Positions 19,003 through 28,580 are shown, counted from the stretch's first letter. The stretch is 64,000 bases of DNA from Methanobrevibacter sp. (GCF_017431965.1 NZ_JAFRKB010000027.1:30100-94099), one strand, 5' to 3'. The notes: generated from the letters alone by a model not told the origin. Program-made: numbers and translations.

Positions 19003-19866
19003 TCAGGAAGATATCACATAATCATCTGTGGAAATTACGTTATTGTTTAAATCAATCAATTTAAAGCCAACATGTGTTGCATTATCAGCATTTATATCTC
19101 CTTGCCACATTATTCCTGACTTAAACTCATCTGCTGTGGAGTTTACTTCAAAAAGCATATTGTCCTGAGCATCGAAGAACTTAATGTTCATGACATAATT
19201 TTGACTGTCGGAAGGCAAATTATAAGATTCGCCATGGACAATGTAGTTGGTTCCGCTGACATCAACATCAGTAATGTTCATGGAAAACAAACCATCACCA
19301 GTAGTATTCTGCCCCATAGGCAAAATCAAGAAGAAATAAACCAAAACCAATGCTATAACCACCGGAATGGCTATTTTAATATATTTCTCAATTTTATTTT
19401 CCCTTTTTCGAGGATTGATCTCGTCAAAAAAGCTGACAGATTCAGAATCAATCTTTACCTTGCTTACAGGCTTTCCTACGATTTCGGAAGTTTTCTTAAC
19501 TAGTGTCTCTAACTGCCTTTTGGAATATGGGAATGAATTTACCACAACCTGGTTTTCCAGAATAAATTCCAGATTTCCTCCTATTTTCGTATCATCAATT
19601 TTGTATACAACAATCGGTATCTCTCTAGAAAATGCAATGTCAGCTTCCGTAAGGACATAATTTGTATCCTTCGTATGCTTGGAAAAGACCAAAAGAAAAC
19701 ATTTAGAATCTGCAATTGCATTGGTTATCTTATCAACACTGTCAGCAGAAGACATATGTTTTGATTTAATCCAGGATTTAATGTTGTTCTTTTCAAATAC
19801 GCGGTAAATCTCTTCACCAACTTCCTTATTCTCATTATCATAGCATATATAAACATCATGACCCAT
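19003..19866 (-). CDS. TIR-domain receptor-like membrane protein
   Basis: A 287-residue protein. Residues 3-125 form a TIR domain: VYICYDNEN at strand A, a BB-loop-like SWIKSKHMSSADSV, FLLVFSKHTKDTNYVLTEAD with E74 at the usual catalytic glutamate position. Residues 163-183 are a membrane helix, and 190-287 form an external beta-rich domain (SMNITDVDVSGTNYIVHG). The arrangement puts TIR inside and a sensor-like domain outside. GTGATTGAT precedes the ATG at 19866; it starts 14 bases after the stop of a second TIR gene. Known TIR domains cleave NAD or act as scaffolds; which applies here cannot be told. The strand A motif is CYD rather than the common SYS, so activity is uncertain. Confidence 0.8.
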   Translation of the reverse strand: MGHDVYICYDNENKEVGEEIYRVFEKNNIKSWIKSKHMSSADSVDKITNAIADSKCFLLVFSKHTKDTNYVLTEADIAFSREIPIVVYKIDDTKIGGNLEFILENQVVVNSFPYSKRQLETLVKKTSEIVGKPVSKVKIDSESVSFFDEINPRKRENKIEKYIKIAIPVVIALVLVYFFLILPMGQNTTGDGLFSMNITDVDVSGTNYIVHGESYNLPSDSQNYVMNIKFFDAQDNMLFEVNSTADEFKSGIMWQGDINADNATHVGFKLIDLNNNVISTDDYVISS

Positions 19867-19880
19867 ATCAATCACAACTG

Positions 19881-20720
19881 TTACAATCTAATATATTCAT
19901 CATATAAGTATGAGAAAATCTCATCATTTGAAGAAGTGAACCTTAAAACTGATTTTCTTGTTAAGAATTCATTTCTGATTACCAGTCCATGGATTACGGC
20001 TATAATCCAAAATATTAAAGCCAAAACGACAAACAATACGAATATTGGATAATAAAGGAACAACAAATCTATTATTTCAAAATAAAATGCAAAACACATC
20101 AGAAGTGGAATGGCATAGAGTAAACCCATCAGAACCCATAACTTTTTGGTGGCGACAATTCCCATATAGAAAAATGAAGCCCAATAAAGAACAGGTATTG
20201 CCAGCAACACAAGAGATATTATATCTTTTTTATGACTGGACAAATCTTTTTGATTATAATTGCTTAAATCAACAGTGACAGGAGTGTCCTTTTTTTGTTT
20301 GCATAACTCAAATGCATTTTCAACGACTTCCTTTAAATCATCATTAGAATCAGGATCTATCGGTAGCCATTGAGTTACCTTTAAAAAATATTCCATATCT
20401 TCCTTAGGAAGAGAATCATCAATATTTACGGACAAAAGAGGCTTATTGTGAGAATATGCCATATTAATTTCATTGTTAACATATTTTGATGCCTGAGAAA
20501 ACTCGGAGTAAATTAAAACTACAATTTTAGTTGACCTGATTGCATCTGCAATAGCATCAATGTAGACTGTGCCCGGAGGAATATTTCTAGGAGCAATCCA
20601 ACATGGAAGACCATTCTGTTCGAGAGCATAACGTATTTTATTTGCAACTTCACTGTTTCTTGTAGAATAACTTATAAATACCTTATGTTTATCATCATCG
20701 AAAGATTTTTCAGGACTCAT
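19881..20720 (-). CDS. TIR-domain protein with four C-terminal membrane helices
   Basis: A 279-residue protein. The TIR domain covers residues 11-140: KVFISYSTRNSEVANKIR, the BB loop CWIAPRNIPPGTVYIDAI, IVVLIYSEFSQASKYVNNE with E84 as the putative NADase glutamate. After a linker, residues about 166-188, 193-213 and 217-247 are hydrophobic and give three to four membrane helices. The ATG overlaps the stop of the upstream gene (ATGA, 4 bases), with GGTGGTATT as ribosome binding site, so translation is probably coupled. The family resembles bacterial and archaeal TIR effectors such as those of Thoeris-like systems, but the membrane part is not one I can assign. Confidence 0.85.
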   Translation of the reverse strand: MSPEKSFDDDKHKVFISYSTRNSEVANKIRYALEQNGLPCWIAPRNIPPGTVYIDAIADAIRSTKIVVLIYSEFSQASKYVNNEINMAYSHNKPLLSVNIDDSLPKEDMEYFLKVTQWLPIDPDSNDDLKEVVENAFELCKQKKDTPVTVDLSNYNQKDLSSHKKDIISLVLLAIPVLYWASFFYMGIVATKKLWVLMGLLYAIPLLMCFAFYFEIIDLLFLYYPIFVLFVVLALIFWIIAVIHGLVIRNEFLTRKSVLRFTSSNDEIFSYLYDEYIRL

Positions 20721-21211
20721 AATACCACCCGACTGTTAAATGCTGAATCTGTAACAAAATTCCTGTTGTTCCCTTCAAATAGATATACTGTTGCAGAATC
20801 ATTAAATGTAAAATCATTCTTGTTGAATGAATCAATAGGGATAACCATGGAATGATATTTAAAACCAGAACCATCATCAAATTCAACTGTAACTAGATAA
20901 CTATTTTCATTTAAGTAATCAACACCACCTTTACCGAAATTTGCATAATGATTTATCAGATTTGTTACCCTTTCGTTTGAAGAGTTTAATTTACTAACAT
21001 CCATATTGTAAAAATCGTATAAAATATTTCTAAATTCGACAGTATCCCCATTAACCTTATAAGAAGAGCTTGTAGGGTGATACATGGCTATTGAATCAGT
21101 TATGTTATCTTCCCTTTCAGGGTATTTATAACCCATCATGGTCGCAAAACCATATATCAATAATACAATTACTGTTGCAATAATTAAATATTCAATTAGT
21201 CTTTTATTCAT
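20717..21211 (-). CDS. Single-pass membrane protein of the TIR operon
   Basis: A 164-residue protein of unrecognised family. Residues 6-26 are a membrane helix (YLIIATVIVLLIYGFATMMG); the rest is predicted to lie outside the cell, with beta-rich segments such as YLVTVEFDDGSGFKYHSMVI. AGGTGTTTAG precedes the ATG. It is first in the operon and overlaps the following TIR gene by 4 bases, so it is probably a partner, for example a sensor or regulator of the TIR proteins. Function is inferred from position only. Confidence 0.7.
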   Translation of the reverse strand: MNKRLIEYLIIATVIVLLIYGFATMMGYKYPEREDNITDSIAMYHPTSSSYKVNGDTVEFRNILYDFYNMDVSKLNSSNERVTNLINHYANFGKGGVDYLNENSYLVTVEFDDGSGFKYHSMVIPIDSFNKNDFTFNDSATVYLFEGNNRNFVTDSAFNSRVVL

Positions 21212-21469
21212 CTAAACACCTAATGAACAGTTGAATAATAATTTAAATTATATAAAATTAAATATATTTTAAATAATATTTAATATTACCTATTATTTTT
21301 TCAATTCAATAGATTTTAATTTTCAAACCCCTCCAACCTAATAAGTTGAGGCATTTGTGCACCATTAGATAAAAATAGAGTGACGACCATTAACAAAGTG
21401 TTTTTGACTTATTTAGTTTATCCTATCATTTTAAAAAAAAAAGTTAAAGGAGAGAGTGGAATTTCTCCT
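21212..21469. other. Intergenic stretch with promoter of the TIR operon
   Basis: About 260 AT-rich bases. The end near 21212-21290 holds AT-rich TATA-like sequence upstream of the TIR operon; the end at 21433-21469 holds the adhesin terminator. No open reading frame or clear RNA structure was seen between. Confidence 0.5.
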
Positions 21470-21472
21470 TTA
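21433..21472 (-). terminator. Terminator of the 1072-residue adhesin gene
   Basis: On the minus strand TAAAGGAGAAAT pairs with CTCTCCTTTA around a short loop, followed by a run of T (plus-strand A run 21433-21442). Same family as the other adhesin terminators. Confidence 0.7.
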
Positions 21473-24400
21473 TATTTTAACGAAGCTTATTCTTGCAACT
21501 GATCCGGCATATTTGCTGTTTCCGCCGTATGAGCTGCTTATATAGTATTCATCTGGAATCAAATCTGCAACTGACAGTTTAACCTGGCCGAGTTTATCGG
21601 TTTTTAAAGCTGTTTTGACGCCATTGAAGTTGAACACTACAGTTGCTCCTTTGATGGCCTGGCCGGTTTCCCTGTTAATAAGTGTAGCCACTACTTCCTG
21701 TGTTTCTTTGTAATAGAAATTGGAAATAACGGTTGAAATTTTGTCGGTTACAATCTTTGTTGATGCATATGATTTGAGGTATTTGTTGTTTCCACCATAT
21801 GAAAGGCTAGCATTATTAGCGCTAGGCTCACCAATATATAACCTTGCCTGACCAAACTTATCGGATTTAGCAGAGGTTTTTACACCATCATAATTGAATA
21901 CTATTGTAGCACCTTTAATTGCCTGACCGGTTTCACTATTGATTAATGTAGCAACAAGTTCCTGGGTTGACTCATCATAATATATAGAAATACTGGTCAT
22001 AATCTTAGTTATGGTGAAATCAACGGTTATACTGGATGGGTTGTATTTGTTGTTACCCAGATAATTGACTGTGGCTTCGTAGGTGCCTAATGCCAAGTCT
22101 GCAACGGAAACTTTTGCCTGACCGTTTGCATCACTCTTAACAGTGGATTTCACACCATTAACCTCAAACCTCACATTTGCATTCTTGATAACCTGACCAG
22201 TAACATCATTGATTAAAGTAGCAACAATCTCTCTAGCTCCGTTATTGAAGTCAATTGAAATAGCAGTTCTTGCTTTAACAATAACATCAACACTTGCGCT
22301 GGAAGGATTATATTTGCTGTTACCCTCATAAGAAGCGGTGACAGTGTAAGTGCCTGCGTCTAAGTTTGCAGTGGAATATATAGCCTTACCGCTAGCATCA
22401 GTTTTGACAGTGTATTTCTTATCACCAACTATAAATCTCACATTAGCGTTTTTAATGACTTGACCGGTAGCACCATTAGTTAAAGTAGCAACAACCTCAC
22501 CAGTACCATCATTATAAACTGCAGAAATGTCAGTGTCTATTTTATTTACGGCAAATTCTGTAAAATCACTTGCAGCAAGATAATTTTCATCACCATCAAA
22601 TGATGCGAAAACCTCATAACTGCCTGCAGTCAAACCAGAAACAGATTGACTACCTTTACCATTTACAACATTTACTGTGTATTCAACATCATTAACATCA
22701 ACTAGAACATTACCATTTACTGATGTATCCATTAAAACATTGACAATTGCTGTTTCACCAACATTAATATCATCGACACTTACAGATAAGTTAGGATCCT
22801 TTTTAGAGACTACAATAAGACTTTCAACATCGAATTTTTTGCTTGCATCTGGATAATTACCATTTTGATAGACCAATTCTACTGTATGGTTGCCGTAAGC
22901 CAAATCACGTAAACTAAATACAGCATTTCCATCCTCAATTTGATCTGTTGCATTTTCAATATCATCTACAATTAATTTTACTGTTCCTGTTGCATCAAAT
23001 GGCATTGCAACGAGTGCTGTAGTAGCTGACATTCCACCATCCTCAGTAATTATGCTTGGAACTTCAAATTTAATGTAAGTCACATTGAATGAATCATGAG
23101 CACTTGAAGGTTTAAAGTAGTCATCACCGGAATATTCGAACAGGACATCATGCATTCCGAAATCCAAATCAGATGTATCGACTTCAGCAAAAGCGTCACC
23201 ATACTCAACTTCTACATCACCATAATATACATCATCAACATATATGGATACTACACCTTCAGCAATGAATGGGAACTCAAAAGCAGCATCATAAGTTTGA
23301 CGACCTTGAATGACATTCTGATTGAAGTTATGGTATTCACTGAATGTAATGTTATAATCATCAGTGATATTTTCGTCCGGATCCACCTCTTCTTCAGTTA
23401 CTTCCAAAGTATCTGTCCAACTGTATTCTCCATACCTTCCATCACCGGAATATACTACTTCAATTTCATAAGACCCCGGTATAAGCTCAAATCCTTCCAA
23501 CTCATTTGCATAAATTTCATAATACCAACCATAATTTGGCATAGGAACATCAACAGTATAGCATGGCTCTTCAGCTCCATCTATATAAACACTGATATTA
23601 CCTTCTGCAGACTGAGGGAACCAATACTCAATTACAGTGCCGTTAACATCCTCATAATAAATTAAATCAACAATGATGACATCCGGATCCTCAATATAAG
23701 TATCATCACCATCTATACCTGCAGTGTTATCCTCGAAAATACAGTCAGTTTCAAAACCGTTAAATATTGCTCCACCATAATTTTCTGCAGTATTTCCAAT
23801 GAAAGTAGATTCTAAAGCATCTCCAGTATCCAATGCACCGCCACATTGCTCCGCGTAATTTTCTGTAAATATGGCATTTAGGACAGGTTCATATGCAATA
23901 TAAATTGCTCCGCCATTTTGTGCGGTGTTATGTGTAAAACTGCAGTCTTCACACTCATAAACTTCATATATTGCTCCACCTAAAGAGTAAGCCTGATTAT
24001 CATTGAAGCTGGAATTTATAGCATCACTCTGATATATTGCACCACCGAAATCAGCAGTGTTGTTGTTGAAAATACAATTCTCAGCCACACAACCAAGAGC
24101 AGCACCGCCATAATAAGCAGAATTATCAGTGAAAGTACAGTCTATAGCATGGACTGAAGAAATAGCTCCACCATACTCCGCAGAATTGCCAGTGAAAGTG
24201 CAGTTTATCATTTTAGTATAATCAGAACCACTACCCCAGACAGCACCAGCAACGGGAGCCTCAAAATTATCAGCATTACCGTTTACAAAAATAATGTCTC
24301 TAAATTCAACAATAATTTCTGAATCAACAGTAAAAATTCTTGCAGCATTATACCCGTCGATTGTATGCCCATTTCCATTAATAGTAGTCATATTACGACT

Positions 24401-24688
24401 GATAACAATACCTTCAATTAAATCGGAATCCTCATAATCATCATAGCGATAATCACTGTCTAAATAAATAGTTTCATTTTCACCAGAATTAATTAGATTA
24501 TTCAAATCAGTGAATGTTGCCCAAGATTCCTTTAACACATCATTTGAAGAAGATAAATCATTATCAACTTCAAGTACATCTCCGTTATCATTTATTCCAA
24601 CAGTTGCATCATCTTGTGCACTTACAGCACCAATCGTCAAGAGTGCAAGTAAAAGACAAGACAATAATATTAACTTTTTATATTTCAT
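21470..24688 (-). CDS. Adhesin-like protein, short beta-helix plus about eight Ig-like domains
   Basis: A 1072-residue secreted protein. Residues 1-25 are a signal peptide (MKYKKLILLSCLLLALLTIG); the lead-in TFTDLNNLINSGE and HGNG-like INGNGHTIDGYN are followed by a beta-helix to about residue 340 with about 9 turns. About eight Ig-like domains follow: the first four are diverse (for example SIYVDDVYYGDVEVEY), the last four are of the ATLxNxxTGQVIKNANVRF type and end in the shared C-terminal module ending SVARISFVKI. GAGGTTGTTTAA precedes the ATG. It lies immediately upstream of the TIR operon on the same strand. A surface adhesin is likely; no protease domain is present. Confidence 0.85.
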   Translation of the reverse strand: MKYKKLILLSCLLLALLTIGAVSAQDDATVGINDNGDVLEVDNDLSSSNDVLKESWATFTDLNNLINSGENETIYLDSDYRYDDYEDSDLIEGIVISRNMTTINGNGHTIDGYNAARIFTVDSEIIVEFRDIIFVNGNADNFEAPVAGAVWGSGSDYTKMINCTFTGNSAEYGGAISSVHAIDCTFTDNSAYYGGAALGCVAENCIFNNNTADFGGAIYQSDAINSSFNDNQAYSLGGAIYEVYECEDCSFTHNTAQNGGAIYIAYEPVLNAIFTENYAEQCGGALDTGDALESTFIGNTAENYGGAIFNGFETDCIFEDNTAGIDGDDTYIEDPDVIIVDLIYYEDVNGTVIEYWFPQSAEGNISVYIDGAEEPCYTVDVPMPNYGWYYEIYANELEGFELIPGSYEIEVVYSGDGRYGEYSWTDTLEVTEEEVDPDENITDDYNITFSEYHNFNQNVIQGRQTYDAAFEFPFIAEGVVSIYVDDVYYGDVEVEYGDAFAEVDTSDLDFGMHDVLFEYSGDDYFKPSSAHDSFNVTYIKFEVPSIITEDGGMSATTALVAMPFDATGTVKLIVDDIENATDQIEDGNAVFSLRDLAYGNHTVELVYQNGNYPDASKKFDVESLIVVSKKDPNLSVSVDDINVGETAIVNVLMDTSVNGNVLVDVNDVEYTVNVVNGKGSQSVSGLTAGSYEVFASFDGDENYLAASDFTEFAVNKIDTDISAVYNDGTGEVVATLTNGATGQVIKNANVRFIVGDKKYTVKTDASGKAIYSTANLDAGTYTVTASYEGNSKYNPSSASVDVIVKARTAISIDFNNGAREIVATLINDVTGQVIKNANVRFEVNGVKSTVKSDANGQAKVSVADLALGTYEATVNYLGNNKYNPSSITVDFTITKIMTSISIYYDESTQELVATLINSETGQAIKGATIVFNYDGVKTSAKSDKFGQARLYIGEPSANNASLSYGGNNKYLKSYASTKIVTDKISTVISNFYYKETQEVVATLINRETGQAIKGATVVFNFNGVKTALKTDKLGQVKLSVADLIPDEYYISSSYGGNSKYAGSVARISFVKI

Positions 24689-24885
24689 TTAAACAACCTC
24701 GTATTAAAAATACTTATTTTAATAAAAAGATATGAATATATATGAGAATATGTTGTATTTATATATACAACATTTAATTTCATTAAGAAAAACAGAACAA
24801 ATTAAATACATCAAAATAAAAGTGATAGACATTGTACTAATTGCAACAGTCTTGTGGAAATAATTTTACAAAAACATTTAGAAAA

Positions 24886-25203
24886 TTAAAAAAACGGAAC
24901 TATTGAATAAACAGTAATCAATACAACCACAGTTAAAATTACAATGGCTCCCATAGGCACCTTTTTCCAGGAAAGTCCGGCTGCAACAACCGCACCTATC
25001 AAACCTATATACCATAACTGATTGTCCACTGTTAATACTCCCGGACATATCAGGGCGGCAAGTGCAGTATATGGAATCAAATTCAGGAATTTTTCAAATT
25101 TTGGGCTGAAGTTGAGCTTATCTATGAATAATGCAGGAATCAACCTGGGGATAAATGTCACAAGTGCACATCCTAGAATGACCAAATTGACATAATCCAT
25201 CAT
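24886..25203 (-). CDS. azlD: AzlD-family branched-chain amino acid transport subunit
   Basis: A 105-residue protein with four hydrophobic helices, matching AzlD in length and pattern (VNLVILGCALVTFIPRLIPALF, LIPYTALAALICPGVL, WYIGLIGAVVAAGLSW). AzlD is the small partner of AzlC in a pair that exports branched-chain amino acids or related compounds through the cell membrane. Its start overlaps the azlC stop by 4 bases, which supports coupled translation. Confidence 0.85.
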   Translation of the reverse strand: MMDYVNLVILGCALVTFIPRLIPALFIDKLNFSPKFEKFLNLIPYTALAALICPGVLTVDNQLWYIGLIGAVVAAGLSWKKVPMGAIVILTVVVLITVYSIVPFF

Positions 25204-25892
25204 GAATCACCTGCCAGCAAATATTCATCATCAACAAGATACATTCCAATTCCGGCACCGACAAGTGTTGATACAATCAGGGACCAGTTTCCTAAAAATT
25301 GACCCAGAACTACATTTAAAACGGCAGTTATCAAAACCAAAATGGCAATCTGTCTGTTTTCCTTAATGGCGGGTGTTAATATTGCCACAAACAATGCATA
25401 TAATGAAATGTTGAAACTGTTTGTTACAATTACAGGAAGCAAATCCAAAACAACAACACCAATGCCCGCACCCAGACACCAGCTTAACCATGCAGTTATC
25501 GCAATTCCAAGATATATCCAAATTGATGAATCCTCACTTAATGAAAACATTGCAAACGACTCGTCAACTGTCACATGGGCTGCCAAGATATTCAATGGAG
25601 TATTTGACTCTTCAACTTGATTTAAGATGCAGGTTGACATTACAAAATATCTTAAATTGACAACGAAGTTTGTTAATATAATGGCCATTGCAGTCGCACC
25701 ACTTAAAAACATGGAAGCTGCAATAATCTGGCCTGCCCCTGCATAAACTAAAAAAGACATTGAGATTGTCTGCAAAGGCGTCAAGCCCGCTTTTATGGCT
25801 ATTGCTGCATAACCAATTCCCATTGGAACATATCCAAAAGTGATTGGAATACCCTTTTTAGCACCTTCAATAAACTTGGCTTTTCTAGAAAT
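25200..25892 (-). CDS. azlC: AzlC-family branched-chain amino acid transporter, apparent ATT start
   Basis: From the ATG at 25823 the frame gives 207 residues beginning inside the first AzlC motif (MGIGYAAIAIKAGLTPLQTI). Reading upstream in frame gives SRKAKFIEGAKKGIPITFGY, the usual AzlC N-terminus, back to an ATT at 25892 that lies 8 bases after GGAG (25901-25904). No ATG, GTG or TTG occurs between that point and the in-frame TAA just before GGAG. With the ATT start the protein is 230 residues, typical of the family, with about six membrane helices including YAGAGQIIAASMFLSG. It overlaps azlD and forms the exporter with it. Either a rare ATT start or a sequence error or mutation of ATG. Confidence 0.8.
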   Translation of the reverse strand: MSRKAKFIEGAKKGIPITFGYVPMGIGYAAIAIKAGLTPLQTISMSFLVYAGAGQIIAASMFLSGATAMAIILTNFVVNLRYFVMSTCILNQVEESNTPLNILAAHVTVDESFAMFSLSEDSSIWIYLGIAITAWLSWCLGAGIGVVVLDLLPVIVTNSFNISLYALFVAILTPAIKENRQIAILVLITAVLNVVLGQFLGNWSLIVSTLVGAGIGMYLVDDEYLLAGDS

Positions 25893-25937
25893 AGCAATGT
25901 CTCCTTAAAAATAATAAAAAAAGTAAAAATTAGCAAT

Positions 25938-27404
25938 TTAACTTAATAAATGGCTAATTTGGTCTGTTGTAATGATTCCCAATACTTCCATATCCTCATC
26001 AACAACAGGAAGGGAAGAAATATCGTATTCGTTCATCATGCGAGCTACAGATTCGATGGAATCGTCGGCATAACAGTACTTGACTGTTGTGGTCATGATT
26101 TCACGCAACTGATTGGAATCTGTTGCAATGGATTTGGACAGGTCCCAACTTGTAACGATTCCAATTAATTTATAGCTTTCGGTAACCACCGGAATATGGG
26201 TAACCTGCTTATCCAACATTAGTTTGGCCGCATCAACAACATTCGCATCTTCCTTAATGGTTACTACAACCTCTTTCATCACATCACGAACAACATTGCT
26301 TGCCAGGAATTTTGATAGAATGAAATTTAGCTGCCCTTTTTCAAGCAAAAACGCATCATGGCCATAGTTGGACCTTATCTCTGAAAATGATACCTCAACA
26401 TCATTAGCGTTTAAGGCAGTTACGATATCATTGCTCTGTTCGGTTGGATACAGCCAATCGGAATCAACAGAAATGACTTCAACTTTAGCTTCAATCCCTT
26501 TAAATCCGTCGACTAAAGAATCATTGACTGACAGGTCAAACAAGTCCACGGCCTTTGTAATGAACAGGTAACTGTTTGCATCAAAACGCTTTACAAATGA
26601 TTCACCCTGGTGATGAAGGTAGCTTTCAACCTGGAAGTCCATTGTAAAGTCATAGCTGATTTCATCCTTGTCCTGAAGGCCACGTCCGAACTTGATGTCC
26701 ATTGACTCATCGCTTAGATAGGTAATATGGGCAATCATTCTAGCTAGTGAAAGACCGTTTTTTGGCTTTTTGCCAGTTTCGTAATAATTTCCCTTGTTCC
26801 AATCCGGATCTGAGAAAATTGCCTGGCGACCCACTTCATTAAAAGCGATCTGCTGAGGTGAAGACATTGCGGCGGTAGCCATTGGTATGGCCTTTTTCAT
26901 CATTTGAGGATAAGTCACAAGCCATTGGAGAACCTGCATTCCACCCATTGATCCGCCTACAACAGCATACAGCTGGTCAATTCCAAACGAATCAACCAAT
27001 TGCTTTTGAACTTCTACCATGTCCCTTATTGTAATTACTGGAAAATCGATTCCGTATTCCTTTCCAGTGTCAGGATTAATGGAGCTAGGGCCGGTTGTTC
27101 CTTTACAGCCGCCCAATACATTTGAACAGATAATGAAATATTTTTTAGTGTCCAAAGCCTTGCCAGGACCGATGACAATTTCCCACCATCCCGGCTTTTT
27201 ATCGCCTTCATGCCATCCGGCAGCATGCGCATCGCCAGTCAATGCATGACAAATTAAAATAGCATTGGATTTTTCCTTATTAAGTTCACCATAAGTTTCA
27301 TAGGCAACAGTGACATTTTTAAGAGTTTTACCACTGTCTAATTCAATTGGCTCTTCAATATTTAAATATTTTGTTTCGACAATGCCAACAGATTCCTTAT
27401 TCAT
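25938..27404 (-). CDS. metX: Homoserine O-acetyltransferase with C-terminal CBS pair
   Basis: A 488-residue protein. Residues 1-370 are an alpha/beta hydrolase of the MetX type: [13 protein letters not shown], the nucleophile elbow GGSMGGMQ, the late aspartate in [12 protein letters not shown] and the histidine in NYGHDAFL, completing a Ser-Asp-His triad. Residues 370-488 hold two CBS motifs ([19 protein letters not shown] and [18 protein letters not shown]), which bind adenine nucleotides in other proteins and may regulate the enzyme. It makes O-acetylhomoserine from homoserine and acetyl-CoA for methionine synthesis, feeding MetY (51180-52466). The start has AGGTGTTTTAA before it and overlaps rnc by 8 bases. 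Confidence 0.9.
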   Translation of the reverse strand: MNKESVGIVETKYLNIEEPIELDSGKTLKNVTVAYETYGELNKEKSNAILICHALTGDAHAAGWHEGDKKPGWWEIVIGPGKALDTKKYFIICSNVLGGCKGTTGPSSINPDTGKEYGIDFPVITIRDMVEVQKQLVDSFGIDQLYAVVGGSMGGMQVLQWLVTYPQMMKKAIPMATAAMSSPQQIAFNEVGRQAIFSDPDWNKGNYYETGKKPKNGLSLARMIAHITYLSDESMDIKFGRGLQDKDEISYDFTMDFQVESYLHHQGESFVKRFDANSYLFITKAVDLFDLSVNDSLVDGFKGIEAKVEVISVDSDWLYPTEQSNDIVTALNANDVEVSFSEIRSNYGHDAFLLEKGQLNFILSKFLASNVVRDVMKEVVVTIKEDANVVDAAKLMLDKQVTHIPVVTESYKLIGIVTSWDLSKSIATDSNQLREIMTTTVKYCYADDSIESVARMMNEYDISSLPVVDEDMEVLGIITTDQISHLLS

Positions 27405-28068
27405 TTAAAACACCTAACTTTTCAATAGCTACTTTAGCAGCGTTCTGTTCCGCTTCTTTTTTATTCTTTCCTCTGCCTACACCCATTTCCTTTCCGTCAA
27501 CCAAAATTGCTATAATGAATGTCTTATCATGAGGAACACCATATTCATGCAATATTTTATAGGAAATGTCTACCTCTTTAGCGTCCCCATATTCTTTCAT
27601 TGTAGACTTGTAATCTTCAAAAAATACTGTATCGTTATCAATGTATTTGAAAATGACTTTAGATATGAATTCCCGTGCGAATTCAATGCCCTGGTCTAGA
27701 AATATCGCCCCTAAGAATGATTCAAATATGTCTGCAGTAATGGATATCACTTCATTATGTGTCAGATTTGATTCCTCGGCAGATACGTTCAGATAATCCG
27801 GCAAGCCAAGCTCATGAGAATAATAGATCAAAGCATTCTGACAGACATAGTTTGCCCTTAACTTTGTAAGTTTTCCTTCTTCATATTGAGGATATTTCTT
27901 GAAGAGATACTCCGATACGATTAAACTTAAAACCGAATCGCCCAAGAATTCCAGCCTTTCGTAAGTATAATCCAGATTATGCTTTGTTCCATATGAACCA
28001 TGAGTAAAAGCCACCTCATATAAATGTTCATTTTCAGTTTCAATACCAAATTTTTCAAATAAATTCAT
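27397..28068 (-). CDS. rnc: Ribonuclease III
   Basis: A 223-residue protein with both RNase III parts: the catalytic signature [11 protein letters not shown] and the second acidic site [13 protein letters not shown] in residues 1-145, and a double-stranded RNA-binding domain in about 150-222 ending [20 protein letters not shown]. Length and order match bacterial RNase III. The ATG at 28068 gives [10 protein letters not shown]; an upstream start at 28098 would add 10 hydrophobic residues and has no ribosome binding site. Most archaea lack this enzyme and use other nucleases, so the gene was probably acquired from bacteria at some time. It overlaps metX by 8 bases. It cuts double-stranded RNA. 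Confidence 0.9.
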   Translation of the reverse strand: MNLFEKFGIETENEHLYEVAFTHGSYGTKHNLDYTYERLEFLGDSVLSLIVSEYLFKKYPQYEEGKLTKLRANYVCQNALIYYSHELGLPDYLNVSAEESNLTHNEVISITADIFESFLGAIFLDQGIEFAREFISKVIFKYIDNDTVFFEDYKSTMKEYGDAKEVDISYKILHEYGVPHDKTFIIAILVDGKEMGVGRGKNKKEAEQNAAKVAIEKLGVLNE

Positions 28069-28244
28069 GATTAAAAGCCCAAGTATATTTAATATCAATA
28101 TATATTATTGAATTTTAGTTATATATAATTTATATATCATGCAATCATATATAACTATTGTTATAAATATTTCTTCTCAAATGCTCTAGCTTTTCGTTTA
28201 TATTAATATCCGGACAAATTAATATCAAAAAAGGATTTGGTAAT

Positions 28245-28580
28245 ATGATTATAAACTGGCAAGAAGAAATAACAAGAATTGACCCGGACATAAAATTCAG
28301 AGCACAAGGCGGCTGGCTTAAAACAGTTGAAAAACTGGATAAAAGCGTCAAAAACGGATATTCCCTGGTTGGAGAATTCGTTCAGGCAGGTGACTTTGAA
28401 GAGGAATACCAAGAAGGAGTATACCTTGACTGCAACAAGGAAGGAACATCCAAAAAGCCCCAGCAGGACTACAGACTATTCAGATTTAAAGATGGAAAGG
28501 TAAGATTGCTGGATATGGTAATCGATGGCGGTCAGGGTTGGGCCCCTGAGCTATGGGAAGCCGTAGAAGATGAATTTTAA
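28245..28580 (+). CDS. Small conserved protein of unknown function
   Basis: A 111-residue soluble, acidic protein with no recognised motif: charged and aromatic-rich, with DYRLFRFKDGKVRLLDMVID and a C-terminal GWAPELWEAVEDEF. Coding appears real: it is divergent from rnc with its own AT-rich upstream region and TTTGGTAAT before the ATG, and it ends 18 bases before the convergent gene at 28598. Function not known. Confidence 0.65.
   Translation: MIINWQEEITRIDPDIKFRAQGGWLKTVEKLDKSVKNGYSLVGEFVQAGDFEEEYQEGVYLDCNKEGTSKKPQQDYRLFRFKDGKVRLLDMVIDGGQGWAPELWEAVEDEF

Noticed and set aside
23150..23665. Plus-strand open frame of 171 codons opposite the 1072-residue adhesin
   Set aside because: It is antisense to a real coding region, has no ribosome binding site and encodes an unlikely Ile/Tyr-rich protein.
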